Below, one piece after another: positions 1-7,971 of a stretch of DNA of 64,000 bases. The stretch is taken from positions 1-64,000 of the forward strand of contig NZ_BAAAUT010000033.1 in NCBI RefSeq assembly GCF_039534085.1. The letters run 5' to 3'. The DNA comes from Planomonospora_B alba. Its GTDB lineage: Bacteria > Actinomycetota > Actinomycetes > Streptosporangiales > Streptosporangiaceae. Both the position numbers and the translations under genes were made by a program. Within the stretch, counting starts at the first letter, position 1, and every line of letters begins with the position of its first letter. The notes under the pieces are model-generated. The model did no database searches, had not been told where the DNA came from, and saw only the letters and a list, made by a program, of their open reading frames with translations.

Positions 1-32
1 CGAGCCCCCGGACCGGCCGGTCCGGGGGCTCG
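1..32. terminator. 32-bp perfect palindrome, terminator-like hairpin
   Basis: The first 32 bases equal their own reverse complement: two 16-base arms centred on GGCC. As RNA it would form a very stable GC hairpin. It lies 72 bases past the stop of the minus-strand gene at 105-527 and may end that gene, or one left of the window, or both. No U-tract follows, which is common for actinomycete 3' hairpins. Confidence 0.45.
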
Positions 33-48
33 CCTGGTCCGGGGCCGT

Positions 49-112
49 GCGCCGGGCCGGCGGCGGGAGCCGTCAGGGGCGCGCCGGGCCGGCGGCGGGA
101 GCCGTCAGGGGC
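49..112. repeat. Tandem 32-bp direct repeat
   Basis: Bases 49-80 are repeated exactly at 81-112. The second copy contains the stop codon (105-107) of the minus-strand membrane protein gene, so the last residues of that gene lie inside a duplicated unit. A recent slippage or duplication event is the simplest explanation. Confidence 0.8.
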
Positions 113-527
113 AGGAGACGAGCTCCTCGACCACCAGGCCGGCGCCGATCCCCAGCAGCCAGATGTCCTTGGCGATCGCGTTGCCCTCCGGGGTGGGGCG
201 CAGGCTGCCCTCCTGCCGCAGGCCGGGCGTCTTCAGGTAGAGGCCGAACAGCCCTCCGGCGAAGGCCGTGAGCGCGGCCCCGGCCAGCAGCGACGGCACG
301 ACGGGGACGAGCAGCGCCACGCCGAGGGCGATCTCGGCCCGGGACAGCAGCCGCGTGAACTCCGCCGGTTCCATGTCCGCCAGGAACGGGTAGGCCCCCG
401 CCGCCATCCCGTGGAGTCCGGCGGCGGTCCCCTCGTCGGCGGTGGTCTTGGCCAGCCCCGAGTTCAGGATGATCGCCCCGGCGGCGGATCTGGCGGGGAT
501 CTGGTGAGCGCGGGCCAGGAGCCTCAT
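105..527 (-). CDS. Small DoxX-like integral membrane protein
   Basis: 140 residues with three or four hydrophobic segments: near the N-terminus, about 65-85 (GVALLVPVVPSLLAG), about 88-100, and a C-terminal one (IWLLGIGAGLVVEE). Size and pattern resemble DoxX/DUF4267-type quinol-linked membrane proteins, but I see no diagnostic catalytic motif. The ATG start has GGAGG five bases upstream. The gene stands alone on the minus strand, and its 3' end sits inside a 32-bp tandem duplication. Function unknown; the family call is tentative. Confidence 0.6.
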   Translation of the reverse strand: MRLLARAHQIPARSAAGAIILNSGLAKTTADEGTAAGLHGMAAGAYPFLADMEPAEFTRLLSRAEIALGVALLVPVVPSLLAGAALTAFAGGLFGLYLKTPGLRQEGSLRPTPEGNAIAKDIWLLGIGAGLVVEELVSCP

Positions 528-623
528 GAGTCCTCCCAGGGATCGGATCGGACCTGGACCTCTTCCGTCCCCTACCCCTACCCGCCGCCCGCGCCCTTCG
601 CCGGTGCGGCCGGTAGTGCTTTG

Positions 624-1232
624 TTAGATCCCCGCCGGACCGCGGCCGGGGCGGACGGGGGCGTTCCAGGTGAGGATCACCGGCCGGCCGTGCTCGAAGC
701 CGAGGCGCGAGTAGGTGCCGGTGTCCAGCCGCAGGAAGCGGCCGTCCTCAGGCGGCCGGCCGACCCAGCGGGCGGCCAGGATCCGCAGGTAGTGCCCGTG
801 GGCGACCAGCGCGACGGCGCCGGCGGCCCGCCGGGCGCGCTCCAGGACCCGGTCGGCCCTGGCGCCGACCTGCGCGATGCTCTCGCCGGGGTGCGCGGCG
901 TCGCCGGGGACGACGCCGTCGCGCCACAGGTACCAGTCGGGGCGGGTCTCGCGGATCGCGGCGCTGGTGATCCCCTCGTAGCCGCCGTAGTCCCACTCCC
1001 ACATGTCCGGGTCGGTCTCGTAGCGCTCCAGCCCGGCGAGCTCGGCCGTGCGGCGGGCCCGCAGGGCCGGGCTGACCAGCACCAGGCCGAAGCTCCTGTC
1101 CCTGGTCAGCGGGGCGAGCGCCCGCGCCTGCTCCTCGCCCCGGGGTGTGAGGGGCATGTCGGTGCGGCCGGTGTGCCGCCTGTCGCGGCTCCACTCGGTC
1201 TCGCCGTGCCGCAGCAGAATCATCTCGTCCAT
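624..1232 (-). CDS. Histidine phosphatase family protein (phosphoglycerate mutase-like)
   Basis: 202 residues starting MDEMILLRHGETEW. The RHG motif carries the phosphohistidine of the branch-2 histidine acid phosphatase/PGAM superfamily. The second histidine is in ALVAHGHYLRIL near residue 150, and an acidic residue follows the conserved PGES segment, typical of small cofactor-independent phosphatases. Substrate cannot be told; relatives act on sugar phosphates, cofactor intermediates or other small phosphomonoesters. A second ATG three codons in (MILLRHGE) is an equally plausible start. It is divergent from the oxidoreductase gene at 1328. Confidence 0.85.
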   Translation of the reverse strand: MDEMILLRHGETEWSRDRRHTGRTDMPLTPRGEEQARALAPLTRDRSFGLVLVSPALRARRTAELAGLERYETDPDMWEWDYGGYEGITSAAIRETRPDWYLWRDGVVPGDAAHPGESIAQVGARADRVLERARRAAGAVALVAHGHYLRILAARWVGRPPEDGRFLRLDTGTYSRLGFEHGRPVILTWNAPVRPGRGPAGI

Positions 1233-1327
1233 GGTCCGTCCATAATGCCGGTACGGCCCGCGCCGGTCCCGGACGCGGCGGCCGGAACGCCCCGTGTACC
1301 CCCCGCGTTCCGTGGCAAGCTTGATTC

Positions 1328-2182
1328 GTGACGATATCTGTGGGTCTGGTGGGTGCGGGACCGTGGGCGGAGATGGTGCACGCGCCGACGCTGGCGGCCG
1401 GACCGCACACGCGGCTGGCGGGGGTGTGGGCGCGCAGGCCGGAGGCGGCCGCCCGGCTCGGCGCGCCGGTCTTCGAGCGGATCGAGGAGCTGTTCGACGT
1501 CTGCGAGGCGGTGGTCTTCTCGGTGCCGCCCGCCGTGCAGGCCGAGCTGGGGATACTGGCGGCCAAGGCGGGCAAGGCCCTGCTGCTGGAGAAACCGCTC
1601 GCGGCCGACCTGGACGGCGCCCGGCGGCTGGCCGACGCGGTCGGTGAGGCGGGCGTGGCCTCGCAGATGTGCCTGACCTGGCGCTACGCGGCGGCCACCC
1701 GCGCGTTCCTGGCCAGGGTGTCGGCCATCGAGCCGTTCGGCGGGTACGCGGCTAACATCTCCGGCGCCCTGCTCGGCGGGCACTTCGCCACCCCGTGGCG
1801 GCTGGAGCGCGGCGCGATCCTCGACGTCGGCCCGCACATGATCGACATGCTGGACGCCGCGCTCGGCGCGGTCACCGGGGTGCGCGCGCACGGCAACCCG
1901 ACGGGCTGGGTCGGGCTGCTGCTGGAGCACGAGACGGGCGCGGTCAGCGAGGCGTCGCTGTGCATGAGCGCGCCGGGACCGACCCCGCCCTCCCGGGTCG
2001 AGGTGTACGGCAGGCTCGGCAGCGAGTCCGTCGACGGGGACGCCCTCGGCTCCGACGGCTTCCCCACGATGGTCGCCGAGTTCGCCGCGACCGTGCGCCG
2101 GGGCGGCGGGCACCCCCTCGACGCCGCGCACGGCCTGCGCCTGCAGGAGATCATCGCCGCCGCCGAGGCGCAGCTGGGGTGA
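1328..2182 (+). CDS. Gfo/Idh/MocA family NAD(P)-dependent oxidoreductase
   Basis: 284 residues. The N-terminal Rossmann fold starts with the dinucleotide loop GLVGAGPWAE (residues 5-14). LLLEKPLAADLDGARRL near residue 80 is the EKP motif of this family, whose lysine contacts the cofactor. The C-terminal alpha/beta substrate domain includes GGHFATPWRLERGAILDVGPH. Members oxidise or reduce sugars, inositols or related polyols; the substrate is not predictable here. The GTG start has no clear Shine-Dalgarno, so it may be leaderless. A strong hairpin at 2191-2221 follows the stop. Confidence 0.85.
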   Translation: MTISVGLVGAGPWAEMVHAPTLAAGPHTRLAGVWARRPEAAARLGAPVFERIEELFDVCEAVVFSVPPAVQAELGILAAKAGKALLLEKPLAADLDGARRLADAVGEAGVASQMCLTWRYAAATRAFLARVSAIEPFGGYAANISGALLGGHFATPWRLERGAILDVGPHMIDMLDAALGAVTGVRAHGNPTGWVGLLLEHETGAVSEASLCMSAPGPTPPSRVEVYGRLGSESVDGDALGSDGFPTMVAEFAATVRRGGGHPLDAAHGLRLQEIIAAAEAQLG

Positions 2183-2190
2183 GGGGCGCC

Positions 2191-2221
2191 GCGGTGCCGC
2201 GCCCGCGGGGCGCGGCACCGC
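2191..2221 (+). terminator. GC-rich hairpin after the oxidoreductase gene
   Basis: Perfect 13-bp arms (2191-2203 and 2209-2221) flank a 5-base loop, starting 9 bases past the stop of the oxidoreductase gene and before the cobalamin riboswitch. Position and stability fit a transcription terminator, though no U-run follows. Confidence 0.6.
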
Positions 2222-2274
2222 CCGTCCCCCCGCCCGTCCCCCCGCCCGGCCTCCGGCTCGACCATCGGGGCGGG

Positions 2275-2385
2275 TTGGTACCGTTTGTCCGAAGCGCAGC
2301 GCGCAGCGAAGTCCGGTGCGAGTCCGGCGCTGTCCCGCAACTGTCATGGCCGCCCCAGGCCGAGCCAGGTCGCCTGCCGCCGCGC
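2275..2385 (+). promoter_or_regulatory. Cobalamin (B12) riboswitch aptamer
   Basis: The core matches the cobalamin riboswitch: GGTTGGTACCGT at the start of the element, GAAGTCCGGTGCGAGTCCGG, then GCTGTCCCGCAACTGT, and a B12-box-like AGCCAGGTCGCCTGCC at 2363-2378. It lies 90 bases upstream of a B12 transporter operon, which is what this riboswitch normally controls. Between aptamer and start codon are a small hairpin (CGCGTTCTCGCG) and the SD AAGGACC. There is no U-tract, so control is probably at translation initiation. Ligand binding should repress uptake genes when B12 is plentiful. Confidence 0.9.
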
Positions 2386-2467
2386 CGACGCCGTCGACCC
2401 TCGTGGAAAAGGGTGGCCCGTCGCGTTCTCGCGGGTCCTCGGTTCCAGCAAGTGAAAGGACCTCCCC

Positions 2468-3418
2468 GTGCGGCCCGTACGCACCGTCCTCGCGGGCGCT
2501 CTCCTCGGTGCGCTGACCCTGGCCGGCTGCGGCCAGAGCACCACCACCGCCTCGCAGAGCGGCTCCGCCTCCCCCTCCACCGCCGCCCCGGCCCCGGGCT
2601 TCCCCGTCACGGTCGAGGCGGGCAACGGCCCCGTCACCATCGGCGCGCGGCCCGAGCGCATCGTCTCGCTGTCGCCCACCGCCACCGAGACCCTGTTCGC
2701 CGTCGGCGCCGGGTCGCAGGTCGTCGCGGTGGACGACCAGTCCAACCACCCCGCCGAGGCGCCCAGGACGGACCTGTCCGGCTTCAAGCCGAACGCCGAG
2801 GCGGTCATCGCCCACAAGCCCGACCTGGTCGTGCTCGCCAACGACACCGACGGCATCGTCGCCGAGCTGACCGAGGTCGGCGTCCCGGTGCTGCTGGAGC
2901 CCGCGGCCGCCAAGCTCGACGAGGCCTACGACCAGATCACCGACCTCGGCGCGGCCACCGGCAACGCGGCCGGGGCCGAGCAGGTCGTGGCCGGGATGAA
3001 GAAGAAGATCGAGCAGGCCGTGGCCGCCGCGCCCGGGGACGCGAAGCTGACCTACTACCACGAGCTGGACACCACGCCCTACTCGGTGACCTCCAGCACG
3101 TTCATCGGCCAGGTCTACGCCCTGTTCGGCCTGACCAACATCGCCGACAAGGCCCCGGACCTGGCCGGGGGCTACCCCAAGCTCTCGGCGGAGTTCGTCG
3201 CGAAGGCCGACCCCGACCTGATCTTCCTGGCCGACACCAAGTGCTGCGGGCAGTCCAGGGACACCCTGGCCGAGCGCCCCGGCTGGTCCAAGCTCTCCGC
3301 CGTCACCGGCGACCGGGTCGTCCCCCTCGACGACGACGTCGCCTCCCGCTGGGGGCCGCGCGTCGCCGATCTCGCCCAGCAGGTCGGCGAGGCCGTGCGC
3401 AAGGCGGCGGCCGAGTAG
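2468..3418 (+). CDS. btuF: Cobalamin ABC transporter substrate-binding lipoprotein
   Basis: 316 residues from a GTG start 8 bases after AAGGACC. The N-terminus is a lipoprotein signal with lipobox LAGC at about residues 18-21, so the protein should be anchored outside the membrane. The rest is a class III periplasmic-binding fold: PERIVSLSPTATETLFAVGAG, then KPDLVVLAND, and a C-terminal lobe with DRVVPLDDDVASRWGPR. The fold alone fits cobalamin or ferric siderophores. The B12 riboswitch directly upstream and cbiZ in the operon make cobalamin or cobinamide the likely ligand. The permease gene starts at the next base after the stop. Confidence 0.85.
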   Translation: MRPVRTVLAGALLGALTLAGCGQSTTTASQSGSASPSTAAPAPGFPVTVEAGNGPVTIGARPERIVSLSPTATETLFAVGAGSQVVAVDDQSNHPAEAPRTDLSGFKPNAEAVIAHKPDLVVLANDTDGIVAELTEVGVPVLLEPAAAKLDEAYDQITDLGAATGNAAGAEQVVAGMKKKIEQAVAAAPGDAKLTYYHELDTTPYSVTSSTFIGQVYALFGLTNIADKAPDLAGGYPKLSAEFVAKADPDLIFLADTKCCGQSRDTLAERPGWSKLSAVTGDRVVPLDDDVASRWGPRVADLAQQVGEAVRKAAAE

Positions 3419-4651
3419 GTGACCGGTCCCTCCCGCCGCGCCGGCACCGCCGGCGCGCAGAGCCGCGCCCCGGACCCGGCCGCCACCGAGGGGGAGGCGC
3501 CCTCCCGCCCGCCCGGCGGACAGGAGGCCGCGCCCGCAGACCCCGGCGCGCCGGGGGGCCCCGGGAGCCCTGGCTCCGGGAGAACCCCGGAGCCCGGGGG
3601 GCTCCGGGACCCCGGGTCGCCGCGGCGGGCGGCAGGGCTCCGGCCCGGACCGCTGCTGCTCGCGCTCGGCGCCCTGCTGGCCGCCCTGACCGTGGGACTG
3701 CTGGCCGGAGCGGCCGGCATCGCGCCCCGGCAGGCCGTGCTGCAGCTGATCGACTGGCTGCCGCTGCTGACCGCCGACGCCGGGCTCACCCCCGTCGAGC
3801 AGAGCCTGCTGCTGGAGCTGCGGCTGCCCCGGGTCCTGCTCGCGGCGGCCGTCGGCGGCCTGCTCGCCATCGCCGGGGCCGCCTACCAGGGCGTGTTCCG
3901 CAACCCGCTCGCCGACCCCTACCTGCTGGGCGCCGCCGCGGGCGCCGGGCTCACCACCACGGCGGCGATCGTCTTCCTCGCGGGCGACGACGTCTCGCTC
4001 GTCATCCCGGCGGCGGCCTTCGCCGGGGCCGTCGGCGGCGTGCTGCTCGCCTACACCCTGGGCAACGTCGCGGGCCGGGGCGGCGGGACGGCGACCCTGG
4101 TCCTGGCCGGGGTCGCCGTCTCGTCCTTCCTCACCGCCGGCCAGACGTTCGTGCAGCAGCTCGGCGTCGACGAGCTCGAACGCATCTACGCCTGGATGCT
4201 CGGCGACGTCGGCGGCGGCTGGGAGAAGCTCGCCCTCGCCGCCCCCTACGCGGCCGTCTCGGTGGGCGTGCTGCTGCTCCACGGGCGGGTGCTCGACGTG
4301 CTCTCGGTCGGCGACGACGAGGCCACCGGCCTCGGACTGAACGCGGCCCGGGCGCGGCTGGCCGTACTGCTCGCCGCCTCCCTGGCCACCGCCGCGGCGG
4401 TCGCGGTCAGCGGGCTGATCGGCTTCGTCGGCATCGTCGTCCCGCACGTCGTGCGCCGCCTGGCGGGCGGCTCCTACCGGGTCGTGCTGCCGCTCTCCCT
4501 GCTGGGCGGCGCTGCCTTCCTCGTGCTCGCCGACGTGATCGCCCGGACCGTGCTGGCCCCGGCCGAGCTGCCCATCGGCGTGGTCACCGCCTTCGTCGGC
4601 GCGCCGTTCTTCGTCGCCGTGCTGCGCATGACCCGCGGGGAGGGGGCATGA
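3419..4651 (+). CDS. btuC: Cobalamin/iron-type ABC transporter permease
   Basis: 410 residues of the FecCD/BtuC permease family. About 75 N-terminal residues are a disordered Pro/Gly/Arg-rich tail (SRRAGTAGAQSR and onward), longer than normal. The first membrane helix begins at RPGPLLLALGALLAAL. Family landmarks include LRLPRVLLAAAVGG, GAAYQGVFRNPLADPYLLG and GLIGFVGIVVPHVVRRL, the latter two near the ATPase-contacting loop. Start at 3419 directly abuts the btuF stop; an internal start that trims the tail cannot be excluded. It should dimerise and pair with the ATPase encoded next. Confidence 0.87.
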   Translation: MTGPSRRAGTAGAQSRAPDPAATEGEAPSRPPGGQEAAPADPGAPGGPGSPGSGRTPEPGGLRDPGSPRRAAGLRPGPLLLALGALLAALTVGLLAGAAGIAPRQAVLQLIDWLPLLTADAGLTPVEQSLLLELRLPRVLLAAAVGGLLAIAGAAYQGVFRNPLADPYLLGAAAGAGLTTTAAIVFLAGDDVSLVIPAAAFAGAVGGVLLAYTLGNVAGRGGGTATLVLAGVAVSSFLTAGQTFVQQLGVDELERIYAWMLGDVGGGWEKLALAAPYAAVSVGVLLLHGRVLDVLSVGDDEATGLGLNAARARLAVLLAASLATAAAVAVSGLIGFVGIVVPHVVRRLAGGSYRVVLPLSLLGGAAFLVLADVIARTVLAPAELPIGVVTAFVGAPFFVAVLRMTRGEGA

Positions 4652-5424
4652 GCCGGATCCGGGCCGAGGGGCTGGGGGTCGTCCTCGACGGCAGGCAGGT
4701 GCTGTCCGGGATCGACCTGCACGTGCGCCGCGGCGACTGGCTCGCCGTGATCGGGGCCAACGGCGCAGGCAAGTCCACGCTGCTCAAGGCCCTGGCCGGG
4801 GTGCTGCCCTGCACGGGCGAGGTGCTCGTCGACGACGTGCCCGTGCGGAGCCTGCCGCCCCGCAAGCGGGCCAGGCTGATCGCCTACGCCCCGCAGTCCC
4901 CGTCGCTCCCGGCCGACATGGCCGTCTTCGACTACGCCCTGCTGGGCCGCACGCCGTACATCCCGTATCTGGGGCGGGAGAGCCGCAGGGACCGGGAGGT
5001 GACGGCGTCGGTGCTCCGGAGGCTGGGACTGGAGCCGTTCGCCTCCCGCCGGCTCGGCCGGCTGTCCGGGGGCGAGCGCCAGCGGGTGGTGCTCGCCCGG
5101 GCGCTCGTCCAGCAGGCCCCGGTCCTGCTGCTGGACGAGCCGACCACCGCCCTCGACCTGGGACACCAGCAGCAGGTCCTGGAGCTCGTCGACCGGCTCC
5201 GGCTGGCCGACGGGCTGACCGTGGTCACGACCCTGCACGATCTCGGCGTGGCGGGGCAGTACGCCGACACGATGACGCTGATCTCGCGCGGTGGGGTGGC
5301 GGCCTCGGGAGCCCCCGCGGAGGTGCTCACCGAGAGGTTGATCGGCGAGCACTTCGGCGCCCGCGTCCGGGTCGAGACCGGACCCGGCGGCAGGCCCGGA
5401 GTCCACCTGGAGCGCCCCGCATGA
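4648..5424 (+). CDS. btuD: Cobalamin ABC transporter ATP-binding protein
   Basis: 258 residues starting MSRIRAEGLGVVL, with ATG overlapping the permease stop (ATGA). Walker A is GANGAGKSTLL (near residue 38), the signature is LSGGERQRVVLARAL, Walker B is VLLLDEPTTALDLG, and the switch histidine is in TTLHDLG. These are the marks of a FepC/BtuD-type ATPase that powers vitamin B12 or siderophore import. Tight coupling to the permease and the B12 riboswitch upstream support B12. The downstream cbiZ start also overlaps its stop codon. Confidence 0.9.
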   Translation: MSRIRAEGLGVVLDGRQVLSGIDLHVRRGDWLAVIGANGAGKSTLLKALAGVLPCTGEVLVDDVPVRSLPPRKRARLIAYAPQSPSLPADMAVFDYALLGRTPYIPYLGRESRRDREVTASVLRRLGLEPFASRRLGRLSGGERQRVVLARALVQQAPVLLLDEPTTALDLGHQQQVLELVDRLRLADGLTVVTTLHDLGVAGQYADTMTLISRGGVAASGAPAEVLTERLIGEHFGARVRVETGPGGRPGVHLERPA

Positions 5425-6134
5425 CCGTCGGCCCCCCGCCGGCCGGCCGTGCCGGGCCCTTCGGGCTGGACCACCGCGTGGAGGACGGGGTCCGGCTGGC
5501 CTCGCTGCTGTGGCGGTTCGGCCCCGGGTGGCGGGCGGTCTCCTCCGCGCTGGTCGGCGGCGGCATCGGCCCGGTCGAGTGGGTGCTGAACGCCCAGGTG
5601 CCCGGGGGCTACGCGCGCATGGACCCGGCCGAGCACCTGCGCGAGCTGGCCCCGCCCGGCCCGGGCGTGGGCATGCTCACCGCCGCCGCGGTGGAGCGCT
5701 TCACCCGGGCGGCCGACGGCGGGGCCCGGGCCGTGGCCACGGTGGGCCTGCGCGTGCCCACCTGGGCCGCCTCCCCCGAGGGGGTCCCCGACCCCGAGCT
5801 CGCGCCGATGCGCCCGCCCCGTCCGCCCGCGGCGCCGTACGCCCCGGGCACGGTCAACATCGTCGTGACGGTCCCGGTCGCCCTCGGCGACGCCGCGCTG
5901 GTCAACGCGGTCATGACGGTGACCGAGGCCAAGACCCAGGCGCTCCTGGAGGAGGGCTTCGGCTGCACCGGGACCGCCTCCGACGCCGTCTGCGTCGTCG
6001 CCCGGGAGGACGGCCCCGAGGAGCTCTTCGGCGGCCCCCGCTCCGTCTGGGGCGCCCGCATCGCCCGCGCGGTCCACCGGGCCGTACGGCAGGGCGCCCG
6101 CGACTGGGCCGCCCGTGACCGGATCGGCCGGTGA
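5421..6134 (+). CDS. cbiZ: Adenosylcobinamide amidohydrolase (CbiZ)
   Basis: 237 residues whose core matches CbiZ: WRAVSSALVGGGIGPVEWVLN, GVGMLTAAAVERF, and GTVNIVVTVP followed by ALVNAVMTVTEAKTQALLE. CbiZ cleaves the aminopropanol side chain of adenosylcobinamide to adenosylcobyric acid, so that imported incomplete corrinoids can re-enter B12 synthesis. ATG overlaps the btuD stop (ATGA), placing it last in the riboswitch-controlled operon and suggesting that corrinoids other than complete B12 are imported. A short GC hairpin (6203-6217) lies downstream and could end the transcript. Confidence 0.88.
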   Translation: MTVGPPPAGRAGPFGLDHRVEDGVRLASLLWRFGPGWRAVSSALVGGGIGPVEWVLNAQVPGGYARMDPAEHLRELAPPGPGVGMLTAAAVERFTRAADGGARAVATVGLRVPTWAASPEGVPDPELAPMRPPRPPAAPYAPGTVNIVVTVPVALGDAALVNAVMTVTEAKTQALLEEGFGCTGTASDAVCVVAREDGPEELFGGPRSVWGARIARAVHRAVRQGARDWAARDRIGR

Positions 6135-6312
6135 CCGGGTCGTCCCGGACCGGATCGGCCGTAACAGGCGGATCAGCCGTAAAGGGCGGAGCGTCCGGGC
6201 AAGGAGCGCGGCGCTCCGGCCGCTGATCGGTTATGGGATCGATGCGCCGTTCGCCGGGCGCTCTATTGACTTCCGGCGATAGGTTGCGACCCTGGTCTCA
6301 TCCCCCTAGGGA

Positions 6313-7971
6313 GTGGCGATGCGGCGGCTCGGAACGGTTCTGGCACTCCTCGGCGGCTGCGTGCTGGCGGGTGCCGCGACGCCCGCCGCCCTGGCGCACG
6401 AGCACCCCAGCGGGATCACCGACCTGGTGACCCCCGCGGTGGTCCGCGTCGAGGCGACGGCGCACGTCGACATCACCCTGCTCGACCACCTCGACGAGAT
6501 CGTCCACGTCAAGCGGGGCTACGAGGTGCCGATCGGCAGCGGCACCGGGACGGTCGTCAACCCCGAGGGCGCGGTCGTCACGCTGACCCGGGTCGTGGAG
6601 ACCGACAAGGACGTCGAGGTGTACGCCGCGAACAAGGTCTTCGCCGAGCACCACAAGGTGGACATCCCGGCGGACTTCAAGCGGCACAAGCTCGACGACG
6701 ACCGGCTCGACCGCCACCTGCAGCAGTGCTATCCGCCCGCGAGGTCCACCGCGACCTGCATCATCGAGGTCACCACCGAGATCCGGATCTTCCCGAACAT
6801 CGCGCCCGCCGACGACGAGGGCTTCCGGGCCGAGATCGCCGGGACCGGCGACGAGCCCGACAGCCCGGCGGTGCTGGTGCCGGCCGGCCGGGCCGACGGC
6901 GGGGCGGGCATGCCCACCGCGCCGCTGGGCGCCGAGGTGCCGGACGAGGAGGGCGCGCCGGTCGCGGTCGCCGGGTTCACCGGGCGTCCCGCGGCGGACC
7001 GGCCGGAGACCGTGGAGATCGCCCACCTGCGCGCCGGGGGTGCCGGCGGGGGCGGGCGGGGGTTCAGGGACCCCGAGGGCAAGGCCGACGAGCCGGTGAA
7101 GCTGGGCGCCCTCATCGACAGGGGGCTGCTCGGCGGGCCGGTGATCGAGGACAAGAAGGGCGAGGTCATCGGGCTGCTGGTGGGCGGGGGCAAGGACGGC
7201 CGGATGATCGGCGTCCGGGAGATCACCACGGCGCTGGCCGAGGCGAAGGTCACCGCCCGGCGCGGTCCGATCGACGCCGCCTTCGAGCAGGCGCTGACCC
7301 GCTTCCACACCAGGTACTACGGCGACGCCGTCCCGGCCTTCCAGCGCGTGCTGGAGCTCTACCCCGGGCACGTCGTGGCCGCCGCGCACCTGAAGACCTC
7401 CCAGGCCAAGCGGGGCACCGCCGAGGACGAGGGGACGAAACGGGCCGCCACCGCGCCCGCCGACGGCGGCGGGGGGCCGCCGCTCTGGCCGTTCCTGGCC
7501 GGCGGCGGGGTGCTGGTGGCGGCGGTGGCCGCCGGGGCGCTGCTGCTGTGGCGGCGCGCCGACCCGGCCGCCCCGGGAGAGGAGGACGGGACCGTGGAGA
7601 CCGGCCCGCCGGTGCCCGAGCCGCCCGCCGGCGTCCCGCGGCGGCCCCCGGTCGACGAGGGGGCCGACCCCACGGTCGTGGTCGGGCGCTCCTTCCCCGC
7701 CCTGCCGAAGCTCCGGCCCGGCGGGCCGTCCACCGGGCCGGGCCGTCCCGTGCTGGTCGCCCGGGGGCCGGACGCGGACGGCGCATCCGGGACCGGCGCC
7801 GGGAGCGGCGCGGGTGCGGACACGGGACCGGGCGCGGCCGGCGCGGACGCCGCGCAGCGGTCCGGCGGGGGAGCCGCCGGGGCCGCCCACAAGTACTGCA
7901 CCGCCTGCGGGATGCGGCTGGGCCCCGCCCACCGGTTCTGCGGCTTCTGCGGGCACCCGGTCGAGGTGTGA
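6313..7971 (+). CDS. Membrane-anchored trypsin-like pseudoprotease with C-terminal zinc ribbon
   Basis: About 552 residues. An N-terminal signal peptide (VLALLGGCVLAGAATPAALA) precedes an HtrA/trypsin-like domain. The usual His loop GSG-x-VV...TNAHVV reads GTGTVVNPEGAVVTLTRVVE, so the catalytic His is replaced. The GNSGGP loop reads RGLLGGPVIEDKKGEVIG, so the nucleophile Ser is Leu. A TPR-like helical pair (about 325-365), a transmembrane helix (about 391-413), an acidic/proline linker and a CxxC...CxxC zinc ribbon (about 528-547) follow. The ribbon should be cytoplasmic. Start is GTG 6313, or ATG 6319 two codons later. The stop overlaps the kinase start (GTGTGA). A role as sensor or partner of the kinase is inference. 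Confidence 0.75.
   Translation: MAMRRLGTVLALLGGCVLAGAATPAALAHEHPSGITDLVTPAVVRVEATAHVDITLLDHLDEIVHVKRGYEVPIGSGTGTVVNPEGAVVTLTRVVETDKDVEVYAANKVFAEHHKVDIPADFKRHKLDDDRLDRHLQQCYPPARSTATCIIEVTTEIRIFPNIAPADDEGFRAEIAGTGDEPDSPAVLVPAGRADGGAGMPTAPLGAEVPDEEGAPVAVAGFTGRPAADRPETVEIAHLRAGGAGGGGRGFRDPEGKADEPVKLGALIDRGLLGGPVIEDKKGEVIGLLVGGGKDGRMIGVREITTALAEAKVTARRGPIDAAFEQALTRFHTRYYGDAVPAFQRVLELYPGHVVAAAHLKTSQAKRGTAEDEGTKRAATAPADGGGGPPLWPFLAGGGVLVAAVAAGALLLWRRADPAAPGEEDGTVETGPPVPEPPAGVPRRPPVDEGADPTVVVGRSFPALPKLRPGGPSTGPGRPVLVARGPDADGASGTGAGSGAGADTGPGAAGADAAQRSGGGAAGAAHKYCTACGMRLGPAHRFCGFCGHPVEV

Noticed and set aside
1220..4447. A minus-strand open frame of over 1000 codons across the riboswitch and btu genes
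   Set aside because: It is antisense to four well-supported genes with recognisable motifs. The translation is Gly/Arg/Ala/Asp/Gln-rich with no domain, as GC-rich DNA produces by chance.
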